From Marinobacter goseongensis (GTDB taxonomy: Bacteria; Pseudomonadota; Gammaproteobacteria; Pseudomonadales; Oleiphilaceae), in contig NZ_JAKZAI010000015.1 of NCBI RefSeq assembly GCF_023156235.1, positions 1 through 64,000 on the forward strand: a DNA stretch of 64,000 nucleotides, in the 5' to 3' direction. The notes below the pieces were generated by a model. It ran no database searches and was not told the DNA's origin. It was given only the letters and a program-made list of their open reading frames with translations. The position numbers and the translations under genes were made by a program. This document shows positions 56,044 to 64,000 of this stretch, piece after piece (position 1 is the stretch's first letter; each line of letters starts with the position of its first letter).

Positions 56044-57027
56044 ATGACGCTAAAAATCAAGAGTTCCGTTCTCGCGCTTGCTGCGGCAGTCAGCCTGGGC
56101 GCGGCTTCATCAGCGGTTACCGCTCAGGAGCAGCGCTTTGTCACCATCGGCACCGGTGGTGTGACCGGTGTTTACTACCCGGCTGGTGGCGCGATTTGTC
56201 GTCTGGTCAACATGGACCGTAAGGAGCACGGTATTCGTTGTTCCGTTGAGAGTACCGGTGGCTCCGTTTACAACCTGAACGCCATACGCGAAGGAGAGCT
56301 GGACCTGGCTGTCGCCCAGTCCGACTGGCAGTTCCATGCTTACAACGGCTCCAGCGAGTTCGAGAGCGCCGGCAAGGACGAAAAGCTGCGCTCAGTGTTT
56401 TCTCTGCACCCGGAACCGTTCACCGTGGTAGCCAGCAAGGGCTCCGGCATCAAGACCTTTGAGGACCTGGAAGGTAAACGTGTGTCTATCGGTAACCCGG
56501 GCTCCGGTCAGCGCGCCACCGCCGAAGTGTTGATGAAGGAAATGGGCTGGGATGAGAGCAAGTTCTCCCTGGCGGCTGAGATCAAGGCTGCGGAACAGTC
56601 CCAGGCGCTGTGCGATGGCAATATCGATGCTTTCTTTTACACCGTGGGCCACCCCTCCGGTGCAATCAAGGAAGCCACGACCTCCTGTGACAGTGTGCTG
56701 GTCAACGTCGATAACGCAGCAACCAAAAAGCTGATCGATGACAATCCCTACTACCGCAAAGCCGTTATTCCCGGCGGTATGTACCGTGGCAGCGATGACG
56801 ATGTGACAACGTTTGGTGTGGCTGCAACGTTCGTATCTTCCACTGATGTACCGGACGACGTGGTGTATGCCGTTGTGAAAGCTGTTTTCGAGAACTTCGA
56901 CAGCTTCAAACGCCTGCACCCGGCCTTCGGTAATCTCGACAAAAGTGAGATGGTGACCGATGCCAACAGTGCACCGCTGCATCCGGGTGCTGTGAAGTAC
57001 TACAAGGAAGCCGGCCTGATCGACTGA
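56044..57027 (+). CDS. TRAP transporter TAXI-family solute-binding protein
   Basis: A 327-residue periplasmic binding protein. A signal peptide (residues 1-24, [19 protein letters not shown]) is followed by the TAXI hallmark [18 protein letters not shown], then [30 protein letters not shown]. It binds a solute for import with the fused permease downstream; TAXI proteins often take carboxylates such as glutamate or 2-oxoglutarate, but specificity cannot be told. The ATG at 56044 has AAGGAAG upstream and gives a normal signal peptide; an ATG 10 codons earlier is less likely. Confidence 0.92.
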   Translation: MTLKIKSSVLALAAAVSLGAASSAVTAQEQRFVTIGTGGVTGVYYPAGGAICRLVNMDRKEHGIRCSVESTGGSVYNLNAIREGELDLAVAQSDWQFHAYNGSSEFESAGKDEKLRSVFSLHPEPFTVVASKGSGIKTFEDLEGKRVSIGNPGSGQRATAEVLMKEMGWDESKFSLAAEIKAAEQSQALCDGNIDAFFYTVGHPSGAIKEATTSCDSVLVNVDNAATKKLIDDNPYYRKAVIPGGMYRGSDDDVTTFGVAATFVSSTDVPDDVVYAVVKAVFENFDSFKRLHPAFGNLDKSEMVTDANSAPLHPGAVKYYKEAGLID

Positions 57028-57040
57028 TCTGTCTGCGCCT

Positions 57041-57071
57041 CAACACAGCGGGCCACGTGCCCGCTGTGTTG
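57041..57071 (+). repeat. Intercistronic hairpin in the TRAP operon
   Basis: CAACACAGCGGGC (57041-57053) and GCCCGCTGTGTTG (57059-57071) form a perfect 13-bp stem with a 5-base loop. The sequence after it (TCTCTGGGG) has no U-run. It lies between the binding-protein gene and the permease gene. Confidence 0.85.
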
Positions 57072-57112
57072 TCTCTGGGGCGATTAATCTTTCATGTAGC
57101 AGGAATCTTTTT

Positions 57113-59713
57113 ATGGCAACAAGCGACCCGGCTAACGGGGCTGGTGTAGATGGCGGCAAAGTAGAGCAGATTCTGCAGACCGAGACCGGAGGCAGGGCCG
57201 CCAGTGGTAATGCCGCGATTGTTCTTTTTATGGTTCCCCTGGTCTGGTCGTTGTTCCAACTCTGGATAGCGTCACCACTGCCATATATCTTCAATTTTGG
57301 ATTGTTCAATTCCACCGAAGCGCGGTCGATACACCTGGCGTTCGCGGTGTTCCTGGCGTTCTCGGCGTACCCGATGATCAAGGGGCGGAATGTTAACGAT
57401 GTTCCGTTCTATGACTGGATTCTGGCTCTGGTTGCGGCCTTCTGCGCATCCTACCTTTACGTATTTTACGAAGCCTTGTCGTCCCGCCCTGGCCTGCCAA
57501 CCACCATGGACCTGTGGGTTGCCATGATTGGTCTGGTGCTGTTGCTGGAGGCGACGCGCCGTTCTCTGGGGCTTCCGCTGACCATTGTCGCCGGCGTGTT
57601 CATTACCTATTCACTTGCCGGCCCTTACATGCCCGATGTAATTGCGCACAAGGGCGTGAGTCTCAACAAGCTTGCGTCGCACCAGTGGCTCGGCACCGAA
57701 GGGGTGTTCGGGGTAGCGCTGGGCGTCTCCACCAGTTTTGTATTCCTGTTTGTGCTGTTCGGCGCTTTGCTCGAGCGCGCGGGCGCCGGCAACTATTTCA
57801 TCAAGGTTGCGTATGCGGGGCTCGGGCACATGCGTGGCGGGCCGGCCAAGGCGGCCGTGGTGTCCAGTGGCCTGAGCGGCGTGATTTCCGGCTCCTCGAT
57901 TGCCAACGTGGTTACCACCGGTACGTTCACCATTCCGCTGATGAAGCGTGTGGGCTTCCCCGCGACCAAAGCGGGTGCCGTGGAGGTGGCTGCCTCCACC
58001 AACGGCCAGCTGACACCACCGATCATGGGGGCCGCCGCCTTCCTGATGGTGGAGTATGTGGGTATTTCTTATCTGGAAGTGATCAAGCACGCGATTCTGC
58101 CGGCACTGATCTCCTATGTGGCGCTGATCTATATCGTCCATCTCGAAGCCTGCAAGCTGAACATGCAGGGCATGGAACGTCTGAATCGACCGACGCTGGC
58201 GCAGCGCATGCTCAATTGGGTCGTGCTTTTGATCGGGCTCAGCGTACTGACCCTGGCGGTATACTACGGCGTCGGCTGGACGAAGGCCTGGCTTGGCGAC
58301 GCTGCGATCTGGGTCCTTGGGCCCGTTCTGCTGCTGGTGTATGTCGCCCTGGTTGCCTACGCCACGCGTTTCCCTGAACTGGAAATCGATGACCCGGACG
58401 CAGCGATGGGCGAACTCCCGGAGATGGGACCGACGGTTAAAACCGGTCTTTATTACCTGCTGCCGGTGGTGGTGTTGATCTGGTGCCTGACTGTCGAGCG
58501 TTTCTCGCCCCAGTTATCGGCGTTCTGGGCCACGCTGTTCATGATCTTTATCGTGATTACCCAGCGGCCGTTACTGGCATTCTTCCGAAAGCAGGGCGCG
58601 TTGTTCGATAACAGCAAGACCGGCTTCGTCGATCTGGTGCATTCGCTGGCCACCGGTGCTCGTAATATGGTGGGTATTGGCGTTGCTACGGCGACTGCGG
58701 GCATCGTGGTCGGTACGGTCACGCTCACGGGTATTGGTCTTGTGATGACAGAGTTCGTGGAGTTCCTGTCCGGAGGCAATCTGTTGCTGATGCTGATTTT
58801 CACCGCTGTCATCAGTCTGATACTCGGCATGGGGCTGCCAACCACGGCCAACTACATCGTGGTGTCGACTCTTATGGCTCCGGTCATCGTCACGCTGGGC
58901 GCCCAGAACGGCTTGCTGGTGCCACTCATTGCCGTGCATCTGTTTGTGTTTTACTTCGGTATCCTGGCGGATGATACGCCGCCCGTGGGGCTGGCGGCTT
59001 ACGCCGCGGCTGCAATTTCTGGCGCAGACCCCATACGAACGGGTATTCAGGGCTTTACCTATGACATCCGTACCGCCATTCTGCCGTTCATGTTCATCTT
59101 CAACACCCAGTTGTTGCTAATTGGGCTGACCGGGTGGTTCGATTTGCTCGTCACCATTTTCGGTGCCGTTACCGCGATGCTGGTGTTTTCGGCCGCGACA
59201 CAGGGCTATTGGTTTACCAAGAGCTACAAGTGGGAAAGCCTGTTGCTAGTGCTGATTACGTTCACAATGTTCCGGCCGGGATTCTGGTGGGACATGGTGT
59301 ACCCGCCGACGGACGAGCGTCCCGGTGCAGAAATCATGGAGTATGTGGAGACCGTGCCCGCTGACGACAACATCGTCTTGAAAGCGTCGGGAATGTCGCT
59401 GGACGGCAGCGATGTCACCACCTACCTCAAACTCGAGATTCCCGCGGGCGATGCACCGGAAGAGCGTCTGATGGCGGCCGGCATCGAGTTGCGGCCTGAC
59501 GGTGAGCGTATGGCCGTGGAATTTGTCGAGTTCGGCAGCCAGGCCGAAGATGCCGGGATTGGCTTCGGGTGGACCATTGACGCGGTTCAGGTAAAACTCG
59601 ATCGACCGCCGAAGGAACTGATGTTCATACCGGCCCTGATGCTCCTGGGGCTGCTCGCCTTCGGTCAACTGCGCCGCAAAAGCCGGGAAGACGCGCAGGT
59701 GGCAACGGCCTGA
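57113..59713 (+). CDS. TRAP transporter fused permease (DctQM) with DUF3394
   Basis: An 866-residue permease. The N-terminal part is DctQ-like, then a long DctM region with SGSSIANVVTTGTFTIPLMKR and GMGLPTTANYIVVSTLMAPV. The C terminus (about 730-866) includes a soluble segment and a final helix, matching the DUF3394/PDZ-like extension found in some TAXI permeases. Uptake is sodium- or proton-driven with the TAXI binding protein encoded upstream. It ends before a clear terminator. Confidence 0.92.
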   Translation: MATSDPANGAGVDGGKVEQILQTETGGRAASGNAAIVLFMVPLVWSLFQLWIASPLPYIFNFGLFNSTEARSIHLAFAVFLAFSAYPMIKGRNVNDVPFYDWILALVAAFCASYLYVFYEALSSRPGLPTTMDLWVAMIGLVLLLEATRRSLGLPLTIVAGVFITYSLAGPYMPDVIAHKGVSLNKLASHQWLGTEGVFGVALGVSTSFVFLFVLFGALLERAGAGNYFIKVAYAGLGHMRGGPAKAAVVSSGLSGVISGSSIANVVTTGTFTIPLMKRVGFPATKAGAVEVAASTNGQLTPPIMGAAAFLMVEYVGISYLEVIKHAILPALISYVALIYIVHLEACKLNMQGMERLNRPTLAQRMLNWVVLLIGLSVLTLAVYYGVGWTKAWLGDAAIWVLGPVLLLVYVALVAYATRFPELEIDDPDAAMGELPEMGPTVKTGLYYLLPVVVLIWCLTVERFSPQLSAFWATLFMIFIVITQRPLLAFFRKQGALFDNSKTGFVDLVHSLATGARNMVGIGVATATAGIVVGTVTLTGIGLVMTEFVEFLSGGNLLLMLIFTAVISLILGMGLPTTANYIVVSTLMAPVIVTLGAQNGLLVPLIAVHLFVFYFGILADDTPPVGLAAYAAAAISGADPIRTGIQGFTYDIRTAILPFMFIFNTQLLLIGLTGWFDLLVTIFGAVTAMLVFSAATQGYWFTKSYKWESLLLVLITFTMFRPGFWWDMVYPPTDERPGAEIMEYVETVPADDNIVLKASGMSLDGSDVTTYLKLEIPAGDAPEERLMAAGIELRPDGERMAVEFVEFGSQAEDAGIGFGWTIDAVQVKLDRPPKELMFIPALMLLGLLAFGQLRRKSREDAQVATA

Positions 59714-59732
59714 TCAATCCGGCTGTCTCGGA

Positions 59733-59762
59733 AAACCCGGCGTTAACCCGCCGGGTTTTTTT
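59733..59762 (+). terminator. Rho-independent terminator after the TRAP operon
   Basis: AAACCCGGCG (59733-59742) pairs with CGCCGGGTTT (59749-59758) around a 6-base loop, followed by a run of Ts to 59762. Confidence 0.93.
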
Positions 59763-59820
59763 CTGGTAAACTCCGCAGCGAATGCGACCCGTGGTTTGTG
59801 TCACGTTGTGTCGCCACCAT

Positions 59821-59841
59821 GTGATCTTTGGTACGGATCAC
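59821..59841 (+). promoter_or_regulatory. Candidate thrS translational operator (anticodon-arm mimic)
   Basis: GTGATCT pairs with GGATCAC (one U-G pair) around the 7-nt loop TTGGTAC (59828-59834). Aligned to tRNA numbering this loop is U32 U33 G34 G35 U36 A37 C38, a threonine GGU anticodon with the invariant U33. E. coli ThrRS represses its own mRNA by binding a leader hairpin that resembles the tRNA-Thr anticodon arm. The hairpin ends 31 bases before the thrS start and 20 before its ribosome site. Confidence 0.68.
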
Positions 59842-59872
59842 CGCTGAGACCTTTGCGCGTTAGGAGCACATC

Positions 59873-61798
59873 ATGCCTGTTATTACCCTGCCGGACGGCA
59901 GTCACCGCAGTTTTGCCGAATCTGTTACTGTTCACGACGTAGCTGCCGATATTGGTGCTGGGCTGGCCAAAGCCGCCCTTGCTGGCAGGGTTAACGGTAA
60001 GCTGGTGGACACCAGCTACCCGATCGAAGGCGACGTTGAACTGGCCATCATCACTGAGCGCGATGAAGAGGGAGTGGACATTGTCCGTCATTCCACCGCT
60101 CACCTTCTGGCCATGGCGGTGAAAGAGCTGTTCCCGGCGGCCCAGGTCACCATCGGCCCGGTTATCGATAACGGCTTCTATTACGACTTCAAGTTCGACC
60201 GCCCGTTTACCAATGAAGACCTCCAGCGCATCGAAAAGCGCATGGAAGAGCTGGCAAAGCAGGATATCCCGGTTTCCCGTTCGGTCATGTCCCGGGAAGA
60301 GGCGGTGAAGCTGTTCGATGATATGGGCGAGGAATACAAAGTGCGCATCATTGAGGACATCCCCGGTAATGAGGATCTGTCTTTTTACCGTCAGGGTGAT
60401 TTCATTGATTTGTGCCGCGGCCCGCACGTGCCCAGTACCGGCAAGCTGAAAGCCTTCAAGCTGACCAAGGTAGCCGGCGCCTACTGGCGGGGCGACACCG
60501 GCAACGAGCAGCTTCAGCGGGTGTATGGCACTGCCTGGGGCAACAAGAAAGACCTCAAAGCCTACCTCCACCGACTCGAAGAAGCGGAAAAGCGGGATCA
60601 TCGCAAGATCGGCAAGAAGCTCAACCTTTTCCACATGCAGGAAGAAGCCCCCGGCATGGTGTTCTGGCATCCGGACGGCTGGTCGTTGTACCAGGAAATT
60701 GAACAGTACATGCGTCGCAAGCAGCATGACCACGGGTACCAGGAGATTCGTACACCCCAGGTGGTCTCCCGGGCGCTGTGGGAAAAGTCCGGGCACTGGG
60801 ACAAGTTCAAGGACGACATGTTTACCACTGAGTCCGAAAAGCACGACTACGCAATCAAACCGATGAACTGCCCCTGCCACGTGCAGGTGTTTAACCAGGG
60901 CCTGAAGAGCTACAAGGAGCTGCCTCTGCGCTTGGCGGAGTTCGGCTCCTGTCACCGAAATGAGGCGTCCGGCGCCTTGCATGGCCTGATGCGGGTGCGT
61001 GGGTTTACTCAGGACGACGCGCACATTTTCTGTGAGGAAGACGCGATCCAGCAGGAAGTCTCGGCGTTTATCGAGATGCTCCACGAAATCTATAAGGATT
61101 TCGGCTTCACTGAAATCCTGTACAAGCTGTCGACTCGGCCGGAAAAGCGCGTTGGCTCCGACGAAGTCTGGGACAAGGCAGAGGCTGCTCTGGAAGAAGC
61201 GCTCAACCGCGAAGGTGTGGATTGGGAATTGTTGCCGGGGGAGGGCGCATTCTACGGTCCGAAAATCGAATTCTCCCTGAAAGACTGTATCGGCCGGGTG
61301 TGGCAATGCGGTACCATTCAGGTCGACTTTTCAATGCCGGGCCGCCTTGGCGCCCAGTATGTGGCAGACAATTCCGAGCGCAAGACGCCGGTCATGCTGC
61401 ACCGCGCGGTGCTCGGGTCGTTCGAGCGTTTCATCGGTATTCTGATTGAAGAATACGAAGGCGCATTCCCCACCTGGTTGGCACCAACCCAGGTTGCGGT
61501 CCTCAATATCACCGATAATCAGCGTGATTATTGTCAGAATCTGGCGAAAAAGTGGGATTCTTTGGGCTATAGGGTTAATGCTGACTTGAGAAACGAGAAG
61601 ATCGGCTTTAAAATCCGCGAGCACACTATTAATAAAGTTCCTTTTTTGATTGTTGTCGGAGACAAGGAAATCGAGAACAACGCCGTTGCGGTGAGAACCC
61701 GCAAAGGTGAAGATCTGGGAACTATGTCGCTTGAAGCGTTTGAACAGCTGCTGGCTGATGACATTCAACGCAAGGGCAGAACCAAAACGGAGAGTTAA
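59873..61798 (+). CDS. thrS: Threonyl-tRNA synthetase
   Basis: A 641-residue class II synthetase. It has an N-terminal TGS domain (1-62), an editing domain ([16 protein letters not shown] and [13 protein letters not shown]) and a catalytic core with the motif 2 region [23 protein letters not shown] and zinc ligands including [10 protein letters not shown]. The C-terminal anticodon-binding domain follows. Length matches E. coli (642). It is first in the thrS-infC-rpmI-rplT-pheS cluster and the infC start overlaps or touches its stop. A TAGGAGC site precedes ATG 59873. Confidence 0.97.
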   Translation: MPVITLPDGSHRSFAESVTVHDVAADIGAGLAKAALAGRVNGKLVDTSYPIEGDVELAIITERDEEGVDIVRHSTAHLLAMAVKELFPAAQVTIGPVIDNGFYYDFKFDRPFTNEDLQRIEKRMEELAKQDIPVSRSVMSREEAVKLFDDMGEEYKVRIIEDIPGNEDLSFYRQGDFIDLCRGPHVPSTGKLKAFKLTKVAGAYWRGDTGNEQLQRVYGTAWGNKKDLKAYLHRLEEAEKRDHRKIGKKLNLFHMQEEAPGMVFWHPDGWSLYQEIEQYMRRKQHDHGYQEIRTPQVVSRALWEKSGHWDKFKDDMFTTESEKHDYAIKPMNCPCHVQVFNQGLKSYKELPLRLAEFGSCHRNEASGALHGLMRVRGFTQDDAHIFCEEDAIQQEVSAFIEMLHEIYKDFGFTEILYKLSTRPEKRVGSDEVWDKAEAALEEALNREGVDWELLPGEGAFYGPKIEFSLKDCIGRVWQCGTIQVDFSMPGRLGAQYVADNSERKTPVMLHRAVLGSFERFIGILIEEYEGAFPTWLAPTQVAVLNITDNQRDYCQNLAKKWDSLGYRVNADLRNEKIGFKIREHTINKVPFLIVVGDKEIENNAVAVRTRKGEDLGTMSLEAFEQLLADDIQRKGRTKTES

Positions 61799-61800
61799 TT

Positions 61801-62337
61801 ATTAAACAGCGAGCGAACCGGGGTCGTACACCAAAGGCACCAATCAATGAGAATATCGATGCAACTGAAGTCCGTCTGATCGATGCCGAAGGCAATCAGG
61901 TTGGGGTTGTTTCGATCGAAGAGGCGATAAGGCTGGCTGAAGAAGCCACTCTAGATTTGGTGCAGGTTACGGATTCCGATCCGATCGTCTGTAAGATAAT
62001 GGACTACGGCAAGAAGGTCTTCGAAGACAAGAAGGCCAAAGCGGCTGCCAAGAAAAAGCAGAAGCAGACGCAGGTCAAAGAGCTTAAGTTCCGTCCAGGA
62101 ACTGAAGAGGGGGATTATCAGGTCAAACTACGCAACCTGGTACGTTTCCTTGAAAACGGGGACCGCGGCAAGATCACGATTCGTTTCCGTGGCCGTGAGA
62201 TGGCACACCAGGAAATCGGTATGAAGCTCATGGGTCGGATTGAAACGGACATCGAAGAGATTGCAACGGTTGAGATGCGGCCGAAAATGGAAGGCCGGCA
62301 GATGACCATGATTGTGGCTCCCCGCAAAAAGAAGTGA
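61801..62337 (+). CDS. infC: Translation initiation factor IF-3 (AUU start)
   Basis: A 178-residue IF-3 read from an ATT start at 61801 (ATT AAA CAG CGA), as in E. coli infC. From there the frame gives [20 protein letters not shown] and continues to the IF-3 core ([34 protein letters not shown]). GGAG lies 8 bases upstream, spanning the end of thrS. A second ATT (61798) directly before is also in frame. No ATG, GTG or TTG gives the full N terminus; using ATG 61957 would lose most of the N-terminal domain. AUU starts allow IF-3 to limit its own synthesis. Confidence 0.93.
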   Translation: MKQRANRGRTPKAPINENIDATEVRLIDAEGNQVGVVSIEEAIRLAEEATLDLVQVTDSDPIVCKIMDYGKKVFEDKKAKAAAKKKQKQTQVKELKFRPGTEEGDYQVKLRNLVRFLENGDRGKITIRFRGREMAHQEIGMKLMGRIETDIEEIATVEMRPKMEGRQMTMIVAPRKKK

Positions 62338-62353
62338 ACCTGATCGGGTGATG

Positions 62354-62378
62354 ATCCCCCGCGACTGCGGGGGATTTG
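62354..62378 (+). promoter_or_regulatory. Hairpin between infC and rpmI
   Basis: ATCCCCCGC (62354-62362) and GCGGGGGAT (62367-62375) form a perfect 9-bp stem with a GACT loop, followed by only TTTG. It may be a weak or regulated terminator, or part of the L20-responsive leader of rpmI-rplT known in E. coli. Confidence 0.6.
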
Positions 62379-62432
62379 TCGTTCAGGGGCACATTTTGTT
62401 TTATTTAAAAATAGAATGCGGAGTTTTAAAAA

Positions 62433-62624
62433 ATGCCTAAGATGAAAACCAAAAGCGGAGCCACCAAGCGGTTCAAGAAAACCGCCACTGGCTTCAAGCA
62501 CAAGCAGTCCTTCACCAGTCATATCTTGACCAAGAAAAGCCCCAAGCGTAAGCGTCAGCTCCGCGGTACCAAGCTGATTGCCAAGTCTGACGTGGCTTCC
62601 ATCAAGCGTATGACGGCGTGCTGA
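62433..62624 (+). CDS. rpmI: 50S ribosomal protein L35
   Basis: A 63-residue basic protein ([20 protein letters not shown]) typical of L35, one residue off the usual 64-65. It is in the conserved infC-rpmI-rplT order, with GCGGAG before the start. In E. coli, L20 represses this pair by binding the leader. Confidence 0.96.
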   Translation: MPKMKTKSGATKRFKKTATGFKHKQSFTSHILTKKSPKRKRQLRGTKLIAKSDVASIKRMTAC

Positions 62625-62674
62625 TTCAGCCGCTAACCATTCCTGAAAAGGTTTAAAGGTAGAAGGATTAAAGT

Positions 62675-63028
62675 ATGGCTCGTGTAAAACGTGGCGTGGT
62701 AGCACGTCGTCGTCACAAGAAGATTCTCAATCAGGCCAAGGGTTATTACGGAGCGCGTAGCCGCGTCTATCGTGTAGCCAAGCAGGCGGTTATCAAAGCC
62801 GGTCAGTACGCATACCGCGACCGTCGTAACCGCAAGCGCGCATTCCGCGCCCTGTGGATTGCCCGTATCAACGCGGGTGCCCGCGCCAACGGCCTGTCCT
62901 ACAGCCGTCTGATCGCTGGTCTGAAGAAGGCTAACGTTGAGATCGACCGTAAAGTTCTGGCCGATCTGGCCATGAACGAGCAGCAGACTTTTGCTGCCGT
63001 AGTTGAGAAGGCCAAAGCGTCCCTGTGA
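62675..63028 (+). CDS. rplT: 50S ribosomal protein L20
   Basis: A 117-residue L20 starting [20 protein letters not shown], with the basic N-terminal extension that contacts 23S rRNA and the globular [16 protein letters not shown] end. Its length is one less than E. coli (118). It sits 50 bases after rpmI with GGTAGAAGG upstream. Confidence 0.97.
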   Translation: MARVKRGVVARRRHKKILNQAKGYYGARSRVYRVAKQAVIKAGQYAYRDRRNRKRAFRALWIARINAGARANGLSYSRLIAGLKKANVEIDRKVLADLAMNEQQTFAAVVEKAKASL

Positions 63029-63036
63029 TCGCTTAA

Positions 63037-64000
<964 letters not shown>

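Noticed and set aside
59801..61306. 501-residue minus-strand frame opposite thrS
   Set aside because: Shadow of thrS; no recognisable domain and no ribosome site.

Overview
The window looks like ordinary chromosome from a GC-rich, aerobic gammaproteobacterium, most likely a marine, lipid-degrading Marinobacter or close relative. That is an inference from gene content: recA, mutS, cinA, fdxA, thrS-infC-rpmI-rplT-pheS, TAXI-type TRAP transport, fadH with an OruR-like AraC regulator, several acyl-CoA genes, and PrrF/RyhB-style iron control. I see no phage, transposase, integrase or CRISPR array. Gene density is high, with many 1-13 bp overlaps between neighbours.

Layout. 1-304: no gene, but two large imperfect inverted repeats. 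305-2540 (minus): ilvGM acetolactate synthase preceded by a classical transcription attenuator with a valine-rich leader peptide. 2.6-7.5 kb: RND efflux adaptor and pump, then truC. 7.5-18.2 kb: a GGDEF/EAL protein, amidase, ICMT-like membrane protein, DjlA-like co-chaperone, alkB, DUF4010 protein, HI0933 flavoprotein, zinc alcohol dehydrogenase, and phzF with a small unknown gene. 18.2-25.6 kb: a MocR regulator with operator repeats, acyl-CoA ligase, a PF10118 protein, DegV, an unknown 349-aa protein and a LysE exporter. 25.6-31.1 kb: fdxA and mutS diverge from cinA and recA (perfect SOS box); recX is absent just after recA. 31.1-36.5 kb: PilZ protein, LonB-type protease, and a FixJ-type regulator next to a REC-PAS-kinase. 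36.5-42.2 kb: MaoC dehydratase, two AraC regulators, tRNA-Asp and fadH with an AraC-type direct-repeat operator. 42.4-50.6 kb: a coiled-coil gene cut by one in-frame amber codon, nadK, a metallophosphoesterase, glpG, a candidate Fur-controlled sRNA, yeaC, a DUF2797 protein and pepN. 50.7-55.9 kb: DUF1329, YCF48/BNR and MMPL genes (an envelope export set). 56.0-59.8 kb: TAXI TRAP transporter. 59.8-64.0 kb: thrS (with an anticodon-like leader hairpin), infC (AUU start), rpmI, rplT and the start of pheS.

The best new element is the minus-strand RNA at about 46586-46675. It has a TTGACA -35 box, a Fur box over its -10, a 9-bp 5' stem, a pyrimidine-rich unpaired segment and a strong terminator, giving about 90 nt, and it looks like a RyhB/PrrF-type iron-response sRNA. 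Other notable RNA control elements are the complete ilv attenuator (three mutually exclusive pairings readable by eye) and the thrS leader hairpin, whose 7-nt loop copies a threonine tRNA anticodon loop. All statements come from reading the sequence; no search or folding program was run.
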